Positions 16,641 through 24,772 of a DNA stretch of 64,000 nucleotides are shown here, one piece after another. The position numbers and the translations under genes were made by a program. The notes under the pieces were generated by a model, which worked only from the letters and a program-made list of their open reading frames with translations, was not told the DNA's origin and ran no database searches. This DNA comes from JABCPE02 sp963509715 (GTDB lineage: Bacteria; Bacteroidota; Bacteroidia; Flavobacteriales; Weeksellaceae): NCBI GenBank assembly GCA_963509715.1, contig CAUPCB010000003.1, forward strand, positions 1 through 64,000, given 5' to 3'. Each line of letters opens with the position of its first letter. The first letter of the stretch is position 1.

Positions 16641-17252
16641 ATGAACAACAAAGGGTGTTTTGGAATAGGAACAATAGGACTTGTCATCATCGGACTTGTC
16701 CTTGCGATAGGATTTTGGGGAGTAAGAAGCTATAACAGTCTGGTGAAAGAGAATAATAATGTTCTCAATAAATGGTCTAATGTAGAGACAATCTATCAAA
16801 AAAGAGCGAACCTGATTCCAAATCTACAAAATACAGTAAAATCTTATGCGAAATTCGAGCAGGAAACTTTAACCAAAGTAGTGGAGGCAAGGTCTAAAGC
16901 TACCCAAGTTACAGTAGATCCTACTAATATGACGGAAGAAGATATGGCGAAGTTCCAGAAAGCACAAGGGGAACTGAGCAGCTCATTGGGCAGATTGATG
17001 ATGGTAGTGGAACAATACCCAGAGCTAAAAGCAGACCAGCAGTATATTAGCTTTCAAAAAGAATATATTGCTATAGAAAACAGTATCAGAGTAGAAACTG
17101 TTTATTATAACGAGGCAGTGAAAATATTTAATAATGAAGTGGAATCTTTCCCTGCAAATCTGTTTGTTGCTTTCTTTTTTAAATTTAAAGCAAAACCTTA
17201 TTTCAAAGCTGACGAAGGAGCTTCTAAAGCACCAGAGGTATTTAAAGACTAA
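16641..17252 (+). CDS. lemA: LemA family membrane protein
   Basis: A 203-residue protein with one N-terminal membrane segment (about 8-26: IGLVIIGLVLAIGFWGV). The rest is helical, with the LemA signature NNVLNKWSNVETIYQKRANL and IPNLQNTVKSYAK. Function in this phylum is unknown; the family is thought to be envelope-associated. It is first in a three-gene operon with two TPM-domain genes, a widely conserved arrangement. Confidence 0.93.
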   Translation: MNNKGCFGIGTIGLVIIGLVLAIGFWGVRSYNSLVKENNNVLNKWSNVETIYQKRANLIPNLQNTVKSYAKFEQETLTKVVEARSKATQVTVDPTNMTEEDMAKFQKAQGELSSSLGRLMMVVEQYPELKADQQYISFQKEYIAIENSIRVETVYYNEAVKIFNNEVESFPANLFVAFFFKFKAKPYFKADEGASKAPEVFKD

Positions 17253-17258
17253 AAAAAG

Positions 17259-17684
17259 ATGAACCATCTCTCAGACACTGATGTTTCGGTTTTGGTGGAA
17301 GCTATAAAAACTGCGGAAAATCACTCCACGGGAGAAATCCGTGTGCATATAGATTCTTCCACAGAGCAGGAGAGTGAGCGTGTGGCATGGGAGGTTTTTG
17401 AGAAGCTGAAAATGCATGAAACCAAGGATAGAAATGCAGTCCTTTTTCATGTTAATTTTGCTCAAAAATATCTGAGCATCATCGGAGACAAAGGCATCCA
17501 TGAGAAAGTATGCCAGAGTTTTTGGGATAAAATTCATGCTGAGATGGTGGCAGATTTTGCGAAAGGTGACTATTTGCAAGGATTGAAAAATGGAATTTTA
17601 GCGACAGGAATAGAACTGAAAAAGTATTTTCCTGTCGGTGAGGAAAACCCAAATGAATTACCAGATGAGATTACATTTTCTTAG
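17259..17684 (+). CDS. TPM domain protein, no signal peptide
   Basis: A 141-residue protein made almost only of a TPM (TLP18.3/Psb32/MOLO-1) domain: SDTDVSVLVEAIKTAE, STGEIRVHIDSS, then YLSIIGDKGIHEKV. It has no signal peptide, so it is probably cytoplasmic or held at the membrane by partners. It starts 6 bases after lemA and its 3' end overlaps the second TPM gene. Confidence 0.87.
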   Translation: MNHLSDTDVSVLVEAIKTAENHSTGEIRVHIDSSTEQESERVAWEVFEKLKMHETKDRNAVLFHVNFAQKYLSIIGDKGIHEKVCQSFWDKIHAEMVADFAKGDYLQGLKNGILATGIELKKYFPVGEENPNELPDEITFS

Positions 17685-18459
17685 AAATTTCATATGGGTT
17701 TTATTTATTAGTATAGGAGGCTGGCTTTCAGCTCAGTATACTATCCCTGAGAAACCAAAAGTGCTTTATCCTGTGTATGATGAGGCGGGACTTCTTTCTT
17801 CGGAGGAAAAGGAACTGCTGAACCAGAAACTGATAAAATTTGAGGATAGCACATCTACGGAAATAGAGGTGGTTATCATCCCTTCCACCAAAGGAGAGGA
17901 TATTAACTTTCTCGCTACCAGATTTGGGCAGACTTGGGGAATTGGAAAAAAGGGAGTGGACAATGGAGTTGTTTTTCTGATTGCTACCGAAGACAGACAA
18001 ATTTCCATACAGCAGGGGAGAGCTGTGGAAAAATACCTGACAGCCTCTGTTGCTGGGCAGATTATAGATTACCTTATCATTCCTAAATTTAAACAAGGGA
18101 AATGGTATGAAGGAATAGATGAAGGGGTAAACGCCCTGATGGAAGCTACGCAGGGGAAATTTAAACCGCAGAAAAAGAAAAAAGAAGAAGGAGATTTTGC
18201 AATGGTGGCTGTTTTAATTTTTGTTGCCTTTATTGTGATAATGATAATTTTAATCAAATATGGTGATAAAGGCGGCGGCGGACGAGGCGGCGGATATACT
18301 GATTTTGATGATGTTATTATTTCCCGCAGGGGGCGAAGCAGTTTCCCTGGGATATTTTGGGGCTTCCCATCTTCTGGTGGGGGAAGTTCTGGTGGAGGCT
18401 TCGGCGGTTTTGGAGGAGGAGGCACATTCGGTGGCGGTGGAGCCAGCGGCGGATGGTAA
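17653..18459 (+). CDS. TPM domain membrane protein with Gly-rich C-terminus
   Basis: About 269 residues. A signal peptide (LRNFIWVLFISIGGWLSAQ) precedes a TPM domain (YDEAGLLSSEEKELLNQKL; EIEVVIIPSTKGEDI; WGIGKKGVDNGVVFLI). A transmembrane helix follows near residue 185 (AVLIFVAFIVIMIILIKYG), then a Ser/Gly-rich tail ending in GGGGASGGW. Starts at 17638, 17653 and 17665 are in frame; the later two avoid a long overlap and place the signal peptide properly. The topology is YgcG-like, anchored with the TPM domain outside. It is the third gene of the lemA operon. Confidence 0.87.
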   Translation: MNYQMRLHFLRNFIWVLFISIGGWLSAQYTIPEKPKVLYPVYDEAGLLSSEEKELLNQKLIKFEDSTSTEIEVVIIPSTKGEDINFLATRFGQTWGIGKKGVDNGVVFLIATEDRQISIQQGRAVEKYLTASVAGQIIDYLIIPKFKQGKWYEGIDEGVNALMEATQGKFKPQKKKKEEGDFAMVAVLIFVAFIVIMIILIKYGDKGGGGRGGGYTDFDDVIISRRGRSSFPGIFWGFPSSGGGSSGGGFGGFGGGGTFGGGGASGGW

Positions 18460-18541
18460 AAGTTATATTGAATTGAGATTAAAAATGAGTTAATTTTTTG
18501 AAGGAGGTTTGTTTTATGCTGAAATAAAATTTTAATAACTA

Positions 18542-19474
18542 ATGAAAGAAAAAGTAGGAAACAAATTAGACATATTCAACATTGTAAAAGAAAGAAAAAG
18601 GAATGAAATTCTGGAATGCATGAAAAGACAGAAAAAAGTTCCTTTGAAGGTTAAAGAAAACATAGAGCATAAGATAGTTATAGAAATAGATGATGATAAA
18701 TCTAAATACTATATAAAACAAACCAACCTTCGGAAAGAAAAATTAAAAAAACTACGCCCATATCTTTTAGGTTTTGTAGTTTTGGTGATGGCGGGAGCGA
18801 TAGGGTTTTTATCCCAGCAGTATCTGGAATTTCAGTATTATCTTTCCAAAAATGAGGAACTTGTGACACTCAGTAAAAAATATCTCGCAGAGCAGAAACA
18901 AAAAGAAGAGGAGCTGAAAGAACTACAAAATTTAACTTTAGATAATATAAATAATCTTCCTGAGGAAAGAAAAAACCTGATGCTGAACATCATCCCAAGT
19001 GGAAATCCTCTACTGAGGGAACTGGAAGTGACGAGTAATTTTGGAAATAGAACACATCCAATAAGTGGAGGAGTAAAACATCATAATGGAGTGGATTTGA
19101 GACTGGATACAGGAGATGATGTCATCGCACCAGCCATGGGAAAAATTGCTTTTGCAGGAGAAAAAGGAGGTTATGGAAATACAGTTATCATAGAGCATGC
19201 ATTTGGTTTTAAGACCCTTTATGCTCATTTGGATAGGATTTATGTAAAGGCGGGCGAAATTGTAGGAAAAGGAAAAGTAATAGCCGCGGGTGGAAACTCG
19301 GGGAATTCCACCGGGCCACATCTTCATTATGAAGTTTTGTATGATGATGCACAGGTGGAACCAGAAAATTTTATAAATTGGGACAAGAGTAATTTTAATA
19401 TAGTGTTTAACAATGAAAAAAATGTACAATGGGAATCTTTTCTAACAATAATGGGAAAAAATCAAACGAAATGA
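18542..19474 (+). CDS. M23 (LytM) metallopeptidase, membrane-anchored
   Basis: A 310-residue type II membrane protein. It has a charged cytoplasmic region of about 70 residues, one membrane helix (about 72-90), a coiled-coil linker, then an M23 domain from about residue 155. Zinc-site motifs are HHNGVDL and GPHLHYEV; the H and D of the first and HLH of the second are intact, so it should be an active peptidoglycan endopeptidase. The ORF overlaps the bactofilin gene by 46 bases in another frame, implying coupled expression. Pairs of M23 enzymes and bactofilins control cell shape in other bacteria, such as Helicobacter. Confidence 0.9.
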   Translation: MKEKVGNKLDIFNIVKERKRNEILECMKRQKKVPLKVKENIEHKIVIEIDDDKSKYYIKQTNLRKEKLKKLRPYLLGFVVLVMAGAIGFLSQQYLEFQYYLSKNEELVTLSKKYLAEQKQKEEELKELQNLTLDNINNLPEERKNLMLNIIPSGNPLLRELEVTSNFGNRTHPISGGVKHHNGVDLRLDTGDDVIAPAMGKIAFAGEKGGYGNTVIIEHAFGFKTLYAHLDRIYVKAGEIVGKGKVIAAGGNSGNSTGPHLHYEVLYDDAQVEPENFINWDKSNFNIVFNNEKNVQWESFLTIMGKNQTK

Positions 19475-19845
19475 GTGTGAATGTATCATCAAAAGGAGTA
19501 AATGTAATCGCTCCAGAAACCCACTTCAAAGGAGTGATAGAAACTAGCGCTATGACGCAGATAGAAGGCTTCTTCGAAGGAGATGTGAAATGTGAAAACA
19601 CCCTGCACATAGGTAAAACAGGGAAAGTTAATGGAAATATCGTGGCAGATTCTATCTTCATCGATGGAGAAATCAAAGGAGATATATCTGCAGATAGAGT
19701 AGAGATTGGCGAAAATGGACGAGTGTATGCTAACATCATCTCGGCTTCGTTCGTTATCCATGAAGGAGCGAGATTCGAAGGGAACAAAAAGATGAAAATA
19801 GAGGAAAACACCTATAGTAGTCTTTCCACTTCTGATGATGAGTAA
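19429..19845 (+). CDS. bactofilin (polymer-forming cytoskeletal protein)
   Basis: A 138-residue protein with the bactofilin beta-helix core from about residue 25 to 115, built of short repeats such as IEGFFEGDVKCENTLHIGK, GNIVADSIFIDGEIKGDI and GRVYANIISASFVIHEGA. Bactofilins self-assemble into filaments without nucleotide. The upstream, overlapping M23 peptidase is the probable functional partner. The N-terminal 20 residues overlap the peptidase ORF; a later ATG (MSVNVSS, 19471) would remove nearly all overlap, so the start is uncertain. Confidence 0.92.
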   Translation: MGIFSNNNGKKSNEMSVNVSSKGVNVIAPETHFKGVIETSAMTQIEGFFEGDVKCENTLHIGKTGKVNGNIVADSIFIDGEIKGDISADRVEIGENGRVYANIISASFVIHEGARFEGNKKMKIEENTYSSLSTSDDE

Positions 19846-19867
19846 TCGTCTTTAAAAATTAAAACAA

Positions 19868-19896
19868 AAAAAGCAGTCTGTGAATGACTGCTTTTT
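19868..19896. terminator. bidirectional terminator between bactofilin and prfA
   Basis: An 11-bp stem (AAAAAGCAGTC with GACTGCTTTTT) around a 7-nt loop, with A-rich and T-rich flanks giving T-runs on both strands. It lies between convergent genes. Confidence 0.88.
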
Positions 19897-19900
19897 ATAT

Positions 19901-20977
19901 TTAATCTTCTCCTTTCATCTTTTCGGCGTTTTCTGCCATGATTAGGGCTTCTAGCATTTCTTCTATATCTCCGTTCATAAAGGCGTCTAGATTGTAAATA
20001 GACTTATTGATTCTATGGTCGGTCACACGCCCTTGAGGATAGTTGTAAGTTCTGATTTTTGCGGAACGGTCTCCTGTAGAAACCATAGTTTTTCTCTGAG
20101 CAGCGATGTCTCCTTGTACTTTTTGTAGCTCTATATCGTAGAGTTTTGTACGGAGCATTTCCATTGCTAACTCTCTGTTAGCCAACTGAGAACGAGCCTG
20201 CTGACAAACTACCACTATTCCTGTAGGTTTGTGAGTCAGCTGAACTTTGGTTTCTACCTTGTTTACATTCTGTCCTCCTGCTCCTCCTGAACGCGAAGTC
20301 TGCATTTCTATGTCAGCTGGGTTGATTTCCACATCTACTTCTTCTGCTTCAGGAAGTACCGCTACGGTAATCGCTGAGGTATGCACTCGCCCTTGGGACT
20401 CGGTCTCTGGAACACGCTGAACACGGTGAACACCAGATTCAAACTTCATGATTCCATACACACCCTCGCCTTCTACTCTCATGATGAGTTCTTTGTAGCC
20501 TTTTGCGGCCTCGTTGTAGTCGGTAACTTCGTGTCTCCAGCCTTTTGACTTGAAATACATCGTGTACATTCTATACACATCTTCCACGAAAATAGCCGCC
20601 TCGTCACCGCCTGTTCCTGCACGGAGCTCCACCATGACATTCTTGTCATCGGCTGGGTCTTTCGGGATGAGGAGGATTTTCAGGTCTTCTTCTAATTTAG
20701 GGATAAGCGCCAGACTTTCCTGCTTCTCCATTTTAGCCAAATCTATCATATCCTTATCAGATTCTGTGGCGATGATTTCATCCGCTTCTTCTATGGAGTT
20801 TTTAGCGTTCATGTATTGGTCAAAAACAGCCACCACCTTTCCCAAATCGCTGTATTCTTTGTTAAGAGAAGAATATCTTTTTTGGTCTGAGATGACATCT
20901 GGCTGGATGATAAGATCCGCTACTTCATTATATCTTTGTTTGATTGCTTGTAATTTTGGTATTAAACTATTTGCCAT
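19901..20977 (-). CDS. prfA: peptide chain release factor 1
   Basis: A 358-residue class I release factor recognising UAA/UAG. The catalytic GGQ is at 234-236 within RSGGAGGQNVNKVETKVQLT. ELRAGTGGDEAAIF is the conserved domain 2 start. The length is standard and the reading frame has no programmed frameshift, unlike prfB. A TATCTTTG -7 element lies 18 bases upstream of the start. It ends at the shared terminator. Confidence 0.97.
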   Translation of the reverse strand: MANSLIPKLQAIKQRYNEVADLIIQPDVISDQKRYSSLNKEYSDLGKVVAVFDQYMNAKNSIEEADEIIATESDKDMIDLAKMEKQESLALIPKLEEDLKILLIPKDPADDKNVMVELRAGTGGDEAAIFVEDVYRMYTMYFKSKGWRHEVTDYNEAAKGYKELIMRVEGEGVYGIMKFESGVHRVQRVPETESQGRVHTSAITVAVLPEAEEVDVEINPADIEMQTSRSGGAGGQNVNKVETKVQLTHKPTGIVVVCQQARSQLANRELAMEMLRTKLYDIELQKVQGDIAAQRKTMVSTGDRSAKIRTYNYPQGRVTDHRINKSIYNLDAFMNGDIEEMLEALIMAENAEKMKGED

Positions 20978-20995
20978 TATTTAATTTTGAATGAG

Positions 20996-21003
20996 CAAAG
21001 ATA
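20996..21003 (-). promoter_or_regulatory. -7 element of prfA
   Basis: TATCTTTG on the minus strand, 18 nt before the start codon. No convincing -33 TTG at normal spacing. Confidence 0.5.
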
Positions 21004-21102
21004 AGAAAATCCTATGTAATGAGTTAAATTTTGGTTTAATGACAAATAAAATTCCAGTTGTTTTAATATAAGAAAGCAAGAAAATATTTGAGGCAAATGT
21101 AT

Positions 21103-21110
21103 TATCTTTG
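21103..21110 (+). promoter_or_regulatory. -7 element of the TonB-C-like gene
   Basis: TATCTTTG, 17 nt before the start codon at 21128. The nearest upstream TTG (21088-21090) is only 12 nt away, shorter than usual. Confidence 0.45.
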
Positions 21111-21127
21111 AAGAAAAATATTAGTTT

Positions 21128-21592
21128 ATGAATTTTTTAAAATTATTTGTTTTAGCGGCTGTTTTATTTTTCGGAATGACTTGTGCACAGGAAACACCTA
21201 AGCCAGAGAAAACAGCAGCTTACCCTGTCACTATTACCCCGGATTTTCCAGATGGGGGAATTAATGGATTCCGCGAGTTAGTCGTATCAAAATTCAATAC
21301 TGATAATGTAAATCCATATCAACATTTGCCTATAGAATATGTAAAGAAAATTCAGCAGATGATTTTACAAAACAAACCTACACCTGATATCTTGCTGATG
21401 ACAACTGTAAAATTTATCGTGGAGCCAGATGGATCATTATCCAATATTTCAGCAAAAGGAGAAAATCAATCTTTTAATGAAGAGGCTGAATTAGCTGTAA
21501 AAGCTATACAAGTCAAATGGATTCCTGGGGAAGTAAATGGGACAAAAATAAAGTCTCTTTATAGTATGCCTATCAAAATGAAAGTCAAATAA
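21128..21592 (+). CDS. secreted TonB C-terminal-domain-like protein
   Basis: A 154-residue protein with a cleavable signal peptide (MNFLKLFVLAAVLFFGMTCAQ). The mature part resembles the TonB C-terminal domain: FPDGGINGFRELV at the start, VKFIVEPDGSLSNISAKG in the middle, and WIPGEVNGTKIKSLYSMPI at the end. Unlike true TonB it lacks an uncleaved anchor and a Pro-rich spacer. It may bind receptor TonB boxes or have an unrelated periplasmic role; many such orphan proteins occur in Flavobacteriales. It is monocistronic. Confidence 0.72.
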   Translation: MNFLKLFVLAAVLFFGMTCAQETPKPEKTAAYPVTITPDFPDGGINGFRELVVSKFNTDNVNPYQHLPIEYVKKIQQMILQNKPTPDILLMTTVKFIVEPDGSLSNISAKGENQSFNEEAELAVKAIQVKWIPGEVNGTKIKSLYSMPIKMKVK

Positions 21593-21659
21593 TCAAAACT
21601 CCCTTCGTAGAAAATATGGAGGGGATTTTTTATTCATTAAATAGATAAAGAAGAAAAAA

Positions 21660-21689
21660 TTGGGATTAAAATTTATTTTTATACTTTTG
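21660..21689 (+). promoter_or_regulatory. promoter of the DUF3078 gene
   Basis: TTG (21660-21662), 19-nt spacing, TACTTTTG (21682-21689): a full match to the Bacteroidota primary-sigma consensus, 23 nt before the start codon. Confidence 0.75.
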
Positions 21690-21712
21690 CGCCCAATTAA
21701 TTTTTATTAGAG

Positions 21713-22672
21713 ATGAAGAAATTAACATTAGTTATTTTAGCACTTGCATTTGGAAATGCATTTGCACAAGAAAATGAAACAGTAAAAGATTCTGCGGTTG
21801 CAGTTGTAGAAGAAGTAGTGGCAGAGCCAGAACCACCGAAAAAAAACTGGTCTATAGAAGGGCAAAATACCCTAATGCTAAACCAAGCGGCATTCTCTAA
21901 CTGGGTAGGCGGTGGAGCTAATAATGTGGGATGGTTAGTAGGAGTGAACTATAATTTCACTTACCAAAAAGACAAAGACCTTTGGGAAAATAACATCATC
22001 TTAGGATATGGAAGAAATAATACCCAAGGATTAGGAAACAGAAAAACACAGGATAATATCAACATCAGCACGAACTACGGTAGAGCTATCTCTAAAAACT
22101 GGTATGTGTCTGCTGGAGCGAGCTTTATTTCTCAATTTGACAACGGATATGCTGATGGAAATAATCCAAGCGCTGCGAAAATCTCAAGCTTTATGGCACC
22201 AGGGTACTTGAATATCGGGGCTGGTTTTACTTATAAACCAAATGAAGATTTCACGCTTACTTTAAGACCTGCTAACGCAAGAATGACTTTTGTTTTAGAC
22301 AAGGATTTACAGTACAAAGGAAACTACGGACTTAAAAACGACGGAGACAGCATGTTGTTCCAGTTTGGGTTCTATGCAGATGCTTCTTATAAAGTGAAAT
22401 TGATGGAAAACATCCATTTGACAAACAAAGCATGGTTGTTCTCTAACTATCTAGACCACCCAGAAAGAATCGCAATGGGATACAGCGGAATTCTTAATTT
22501 GAAAATCAACAAGTATATTTCGTCTAACATCACTCTGGATCTAGTGTATGACCACAACCAAATCAGAAAAGTTCAGCTGAAACAGACACTTGGACTTGGG
22601 CTGGCTTACAATATCAGCAATGGTGTGAAAAAAGCTGACACATCAAGAAACGCTGACTGGAAAAAAGACTAA
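21713..22672 (+). CDS. DUF3078 domain outer membrane protein
   Basis: A 319-residue protein with signal peptide MKKLTLVILALAFGNAFAQ, a short acidic/Pro linker (VVAEPEPPKKNW), and a predicted beta-barrel of alternating aromatic strands. WSIEGQNTLMLNQAAFSNW and GGGANNVGWLVGVNYNF are typical of the DUF3078 family of Bacteroidota. Function is unknown. It has a strong consensus promoter and its own terminator, so it is probably an abundant monocistronic envelope protein. Confidence 0.85.
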   Translation: MKKLTLVILALAFGNAFAQENETVKDSAVAVVEEVVAEPEPPKKNWSIEGQNTLMLNQAAFSNWVGGGANNVGWLVGVNYNFTYQKDKDLWENNIILGYGRNNTQGLGNRKTQDNINISTNYGRAISKNWYVSAGASFISQFDNGYADGNNPSAAKISSFMAPGYLNIGAGFTYKPNEDFTLTLRPANARMTFVLDKDLQYKGNYGLKNDGDSMLFQFGFYADASYKVKLMENIHLTNKAWLFSNYLDHPERIAMGYSGILNLKINKYISSNITLDLVYDHNQIRKVQLKQTLGLGLAYNISNGVKKADTSRNADWKKD

Positions 22673-22685
22673 ATATCATCAATAG

Positions 22686-22724
22686 AAAAATAAGATTTAT
22701 CCAAAAGGGTAAATCTTATTTTTT
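22686..22724 (+). terminator. Rho-independent terminator after the DUF3078 gene
   Basis: A 14-bp perfect stem (AAAAATAAGATTTA with its complement) around a 10-nt loop, followed by T residues. Confidence 0.85.
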
Positions 22725-22771
22725 GTAATATTGTGGAACGCTAAAAAATAATTTAAACAATAAATCAAAAA

Positions 22772-23401
22772 ATGAAACCGAGTTTTATTTTCTTGCCGTT
22801 GAGTAATGAGAAATACAGCTATATGCTATTGCTTGATACAGGAGAAATTATAGAGTATGAAAACGGAAAAGAAATAACAAAATTTGGAGATTATGAATTG
22901 TTTAAACAATATTATCTTAAACTTAATCAAAGAGTTTGTTTACCTGATGAAATAGAAGATTTTTTCAGTCCAAATGAACTGGCGAAGAACTATCTTGCAG
23001 ACCAAGATAAAATCCTAAATATAGAAAATTATATTGACGATTATTTAGCTGTGTTACAAGAAAATTTGTCAATTAAAATTGATAAATCCAGATTAGGAGA
23101 AGAAACATATATACTTAAAATTTTTAAAGAAATTAGAGAAGAAATTTCTTATGATGGTTCTCAGAAATATGAAATTCCCATTATCATTCTATATGGAGAG
23201 TATATCCGAGAATTATGCCCACAGAAAAAATGGTGTGTGAAACGAGATTATAATGTGCTGGGGGAGGAGTATTACTATCCTGCACTTGAGGATGAAGATA
23301 TTAGAGATTGTGTGCGGGAAATGCTATATAATGAGGGGGATGATAAAATATTTAACATCCAATATTTGCTGGATATGGCAGAGATAATAAAAAATGAGTA
23401 A
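22772..23401 (+). CDS. hypothetical acidic protein
   Basis: A 209-residue protein I do not recognise. It has no signal peptide or membrane segment. It is acidic and Tyr/Ile/Glu-rich (FLPLSNEKYSYMLLLDTGE at the start; GEEYYYPALEDEDIRDCV near the end). Codons are strongly A/T-ending, more than in neighbouring core genes. It lies between the DUF3078 terminator and another AT-rich orphan on the same strand. Size, acidity and pairing recall immunity-type proteins of polymorphic toxin systems, but no toxin gene is present; this is speculation. Confidence 0.65.
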   Translation: MKPSFIFLPLSNEKYSYMLLLDTGEIIEYENGKEITKFGDYELFKQYYLKLNQRVCLPDEIEDFFSPNELAKNYLADQDKILNIENYIDDYLAVLQENLSIKIDKSRLGEETYILKIFKEIREEISYDGSQKYEIPIIILYGEYIRELCPQKKWCVKRDYNVLGEEYYYPALEDEDIRDCVREMLYNEGDDKIFNIQYLLDMAEIIKNE

Positions 23402-23467
23402 AAGTTCTGTTTTAGACATTTTTATAATAAGATGATATTATCATAATACATCAAAAATCCATAAGAT

Positions 23468-24256
23468 ATGAAACAAGAAGTGTATTTATGTGAGCAAAAA
23501 GGAACAACTTTCATTGTAGTTGATACCGAAGAGAATATTCAACAAGCTATTGAAAGAGACAAAGATGAAAATAGAAGTCAATTTGTAAAATACTTACAAA
23601 GGAATGACCCATCAGGATTTAATGAATTCAGAGCCAGAAAACTGAACCCATCCAAAGACAAGATAAAAGAGCCTTTAGGAATTAGTTTTCTAGGAGTAGA
23701 GGAAATAGATGTGGAATACTTAAATAGCCAAGTAGAGCATTTAAATATTAATAAAATCAATATCCGAAATAGCAAACTTGATATGCCATTGCCTAAGCAT
23801 ATTACAGATAATGTGAAAACTTTCTTCTGTGGAGGAAAAGTAAAAGGAGTAATAGTCTTGGATTTATATAAAAATTTAGAAGAAATTAATATCTTGGATT
23901 GGGATACGAAAATAAAATTCAAAAATGATTCAAAGAAGAATAATATTAGAAAATTAGTCGTATGGTATCATAAGCCCAAAGAAAAAACACTCAAAACATT
24001 GATAGAGTTTTTATATAATTTGGAAATATTAGAAATAAATCATACTAATATAGAAACTTTAGAAGGAGTAGAAAACCTTAGATTTCTAAAGGAAATAGAA
24101 ATACAATATGGACGAAATCTAAAGCAAGTAAATTATCTTAATGAATGTAAAAAGCTGGGAAAAGTCTTTTTTAATAATTGTAAAAAGATAGAAGATATGG
24201 AAAAACTGCACCAGCGCGAGGGATTATATATTCGGAAAGTAGCCTTGTCAGGATAG
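23468..24256 (+). CDS. hypothetical leucine-rich-repeat-like protein
   Basis: A 262-residue cytoplasmic protein without a signal peptide. The second half has about 22-residue spaced Leu/Ile/Asn repeats (LYKNLEEINILDWD; LYNLEILEINHTNIETLEGV; LRFLKEIEIQYGRN; LGKVFFNNCKKIEDM), resembling an irregular leucine-rich repeat solenoid. The N-terminal 100 residues have no recognisable domain. It is AT-rich like the preceding gene and lies 66 bases after it. A protein-protein interaction role is likely; the partner is unknown. Confidence 0.65.
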   Translation: MKQEVYLCEQKGTTFIVVDTEENIQQAIERDKDENRSQFVKYLQRNDPSGFNEFRARKLNPSKDKIKEPLGISFLGVEEIDVEYLNSQVEHLNINKINIRNSKLDMPLPKHITDNVKTFFCGGKVKGVIVLDLYKNLEEINILDWDTKIKFKNDSKKNNIRKLVVWYHKPKEKTLKTLIEFLYNLEILEINHTNIETLEGVENLRFLKEIEIQYGRNLKQVNYLNECKKLGKVFFNNCKKIEDMEKLHQREGLYIRKVALSG

Positions 24257-24358
24257 ATAATGTCAATATAATCAAATTCTTACGGTTTGGTGAGCTGTAA
24301 TATATTTTGTATTCTTTTCCTGTCCAAGAAATTTTCATAAAATAAAATAAAAATCTTC

Positions 24359-24388
24359 TTGCTTAGTAGAAAAAAATAATTATCTTTG
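24359..24388 (+). promoter_or_regulatory. promoter of rpmH
   Basis: TTG (24359-24361), exactly 19 nt, then TATCTTTG (24381-24388). This is a perfect Bacteroidota promoter. The predicted mRNA leader is about 75 nt and contains a short hairpin (GTAATGG to CCTCTTAC, about 24425-24452). Confidence 0.75.
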
Positions 24389-24469
24389 CACTCTCAAAAG
24401 GGAGAATAATTTTAAGTTTAAAAAGTAATGGAGCAGTAATGCTACCTCTTACAAGAAAAAGTATATAAA

Positions 24470-24625
24470 ATGAAAAGAACATTCCAACCATCAGAAAGAA
24501 AGAGAAGAAACAAACATGGGTTTAGAGAAAGAATGTCTACACCTAATGGTAGAAGAGTTTTAGCTGCAAGAAGAGCAAAAGGAAGAAAAAGATTGACAGT
24601 TAGCGAAGCAAGAGCTAAAAGATAA
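24470..24625 (+). CDS. rpmH: 50S ribosomal protein L34
   Basis: A 51-residue, extremely basic protein: MKRTFQPSERKRRNKHGF at the start, then RMSTPNGRRVLAARRAKGR and RLTVSEARAKR at the end. This is the canonical L34 sequence and length. It has its own consensus promoter and a terminator 26 bases after the stop. The usual partner rnpA does not follow; the next gene is an ECF sigma factor. Confidence 0.97.
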   Translation: MKRTFQPSERKRRNKHGFRERMSTPNGRRVLAARRAKGRKRLTVSEARAKR

Positions 24626-24651
24626 TCTGTCTTCTGAAAATAAAATAATAG

Positions 24652-24684
24652 TGTCTGAAAGAATCTGTCTTTTGGACATTTTTT
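24652..24684 (+). terminator. Rho-independent terminator after rpmH
   Basis: A 10-bp stem with two G-U pairs (TGTCTGAAAG with CTTTTGGACA) around a 7-nt loop, followed by six T residues. Confidence 0.7.
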
Positions 24685-24772
24685 CGTTGTTATAACTCTC
24701 GGTTGTTTTAACATTTTTTTAATTTTAGATTTAACCTTTCGCAAAAAAAATCATCAAACAAATAGAAACCCA

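Noticed and set aside
18501..18518. Strong Shine-Dalgarno AAGGAGG followed by an ATG upstream of the M23 gene
   Set aside because: The ATG opens only three codons (MLK, stop), and genes in this phylum do not rely on such sites; likely coincidence.
21128..21592. Full TonB energy transducer
   Set aside because: It has a cleavable signal peptide and no anchor or Pro-rich spacer; only the C-terminal domain resembles TonB.
23432..23445. TGATATTATCA dyad before the LRR-like gene
   Set aside because: Short, very AT-rich palindrome expected by chance in this composition.
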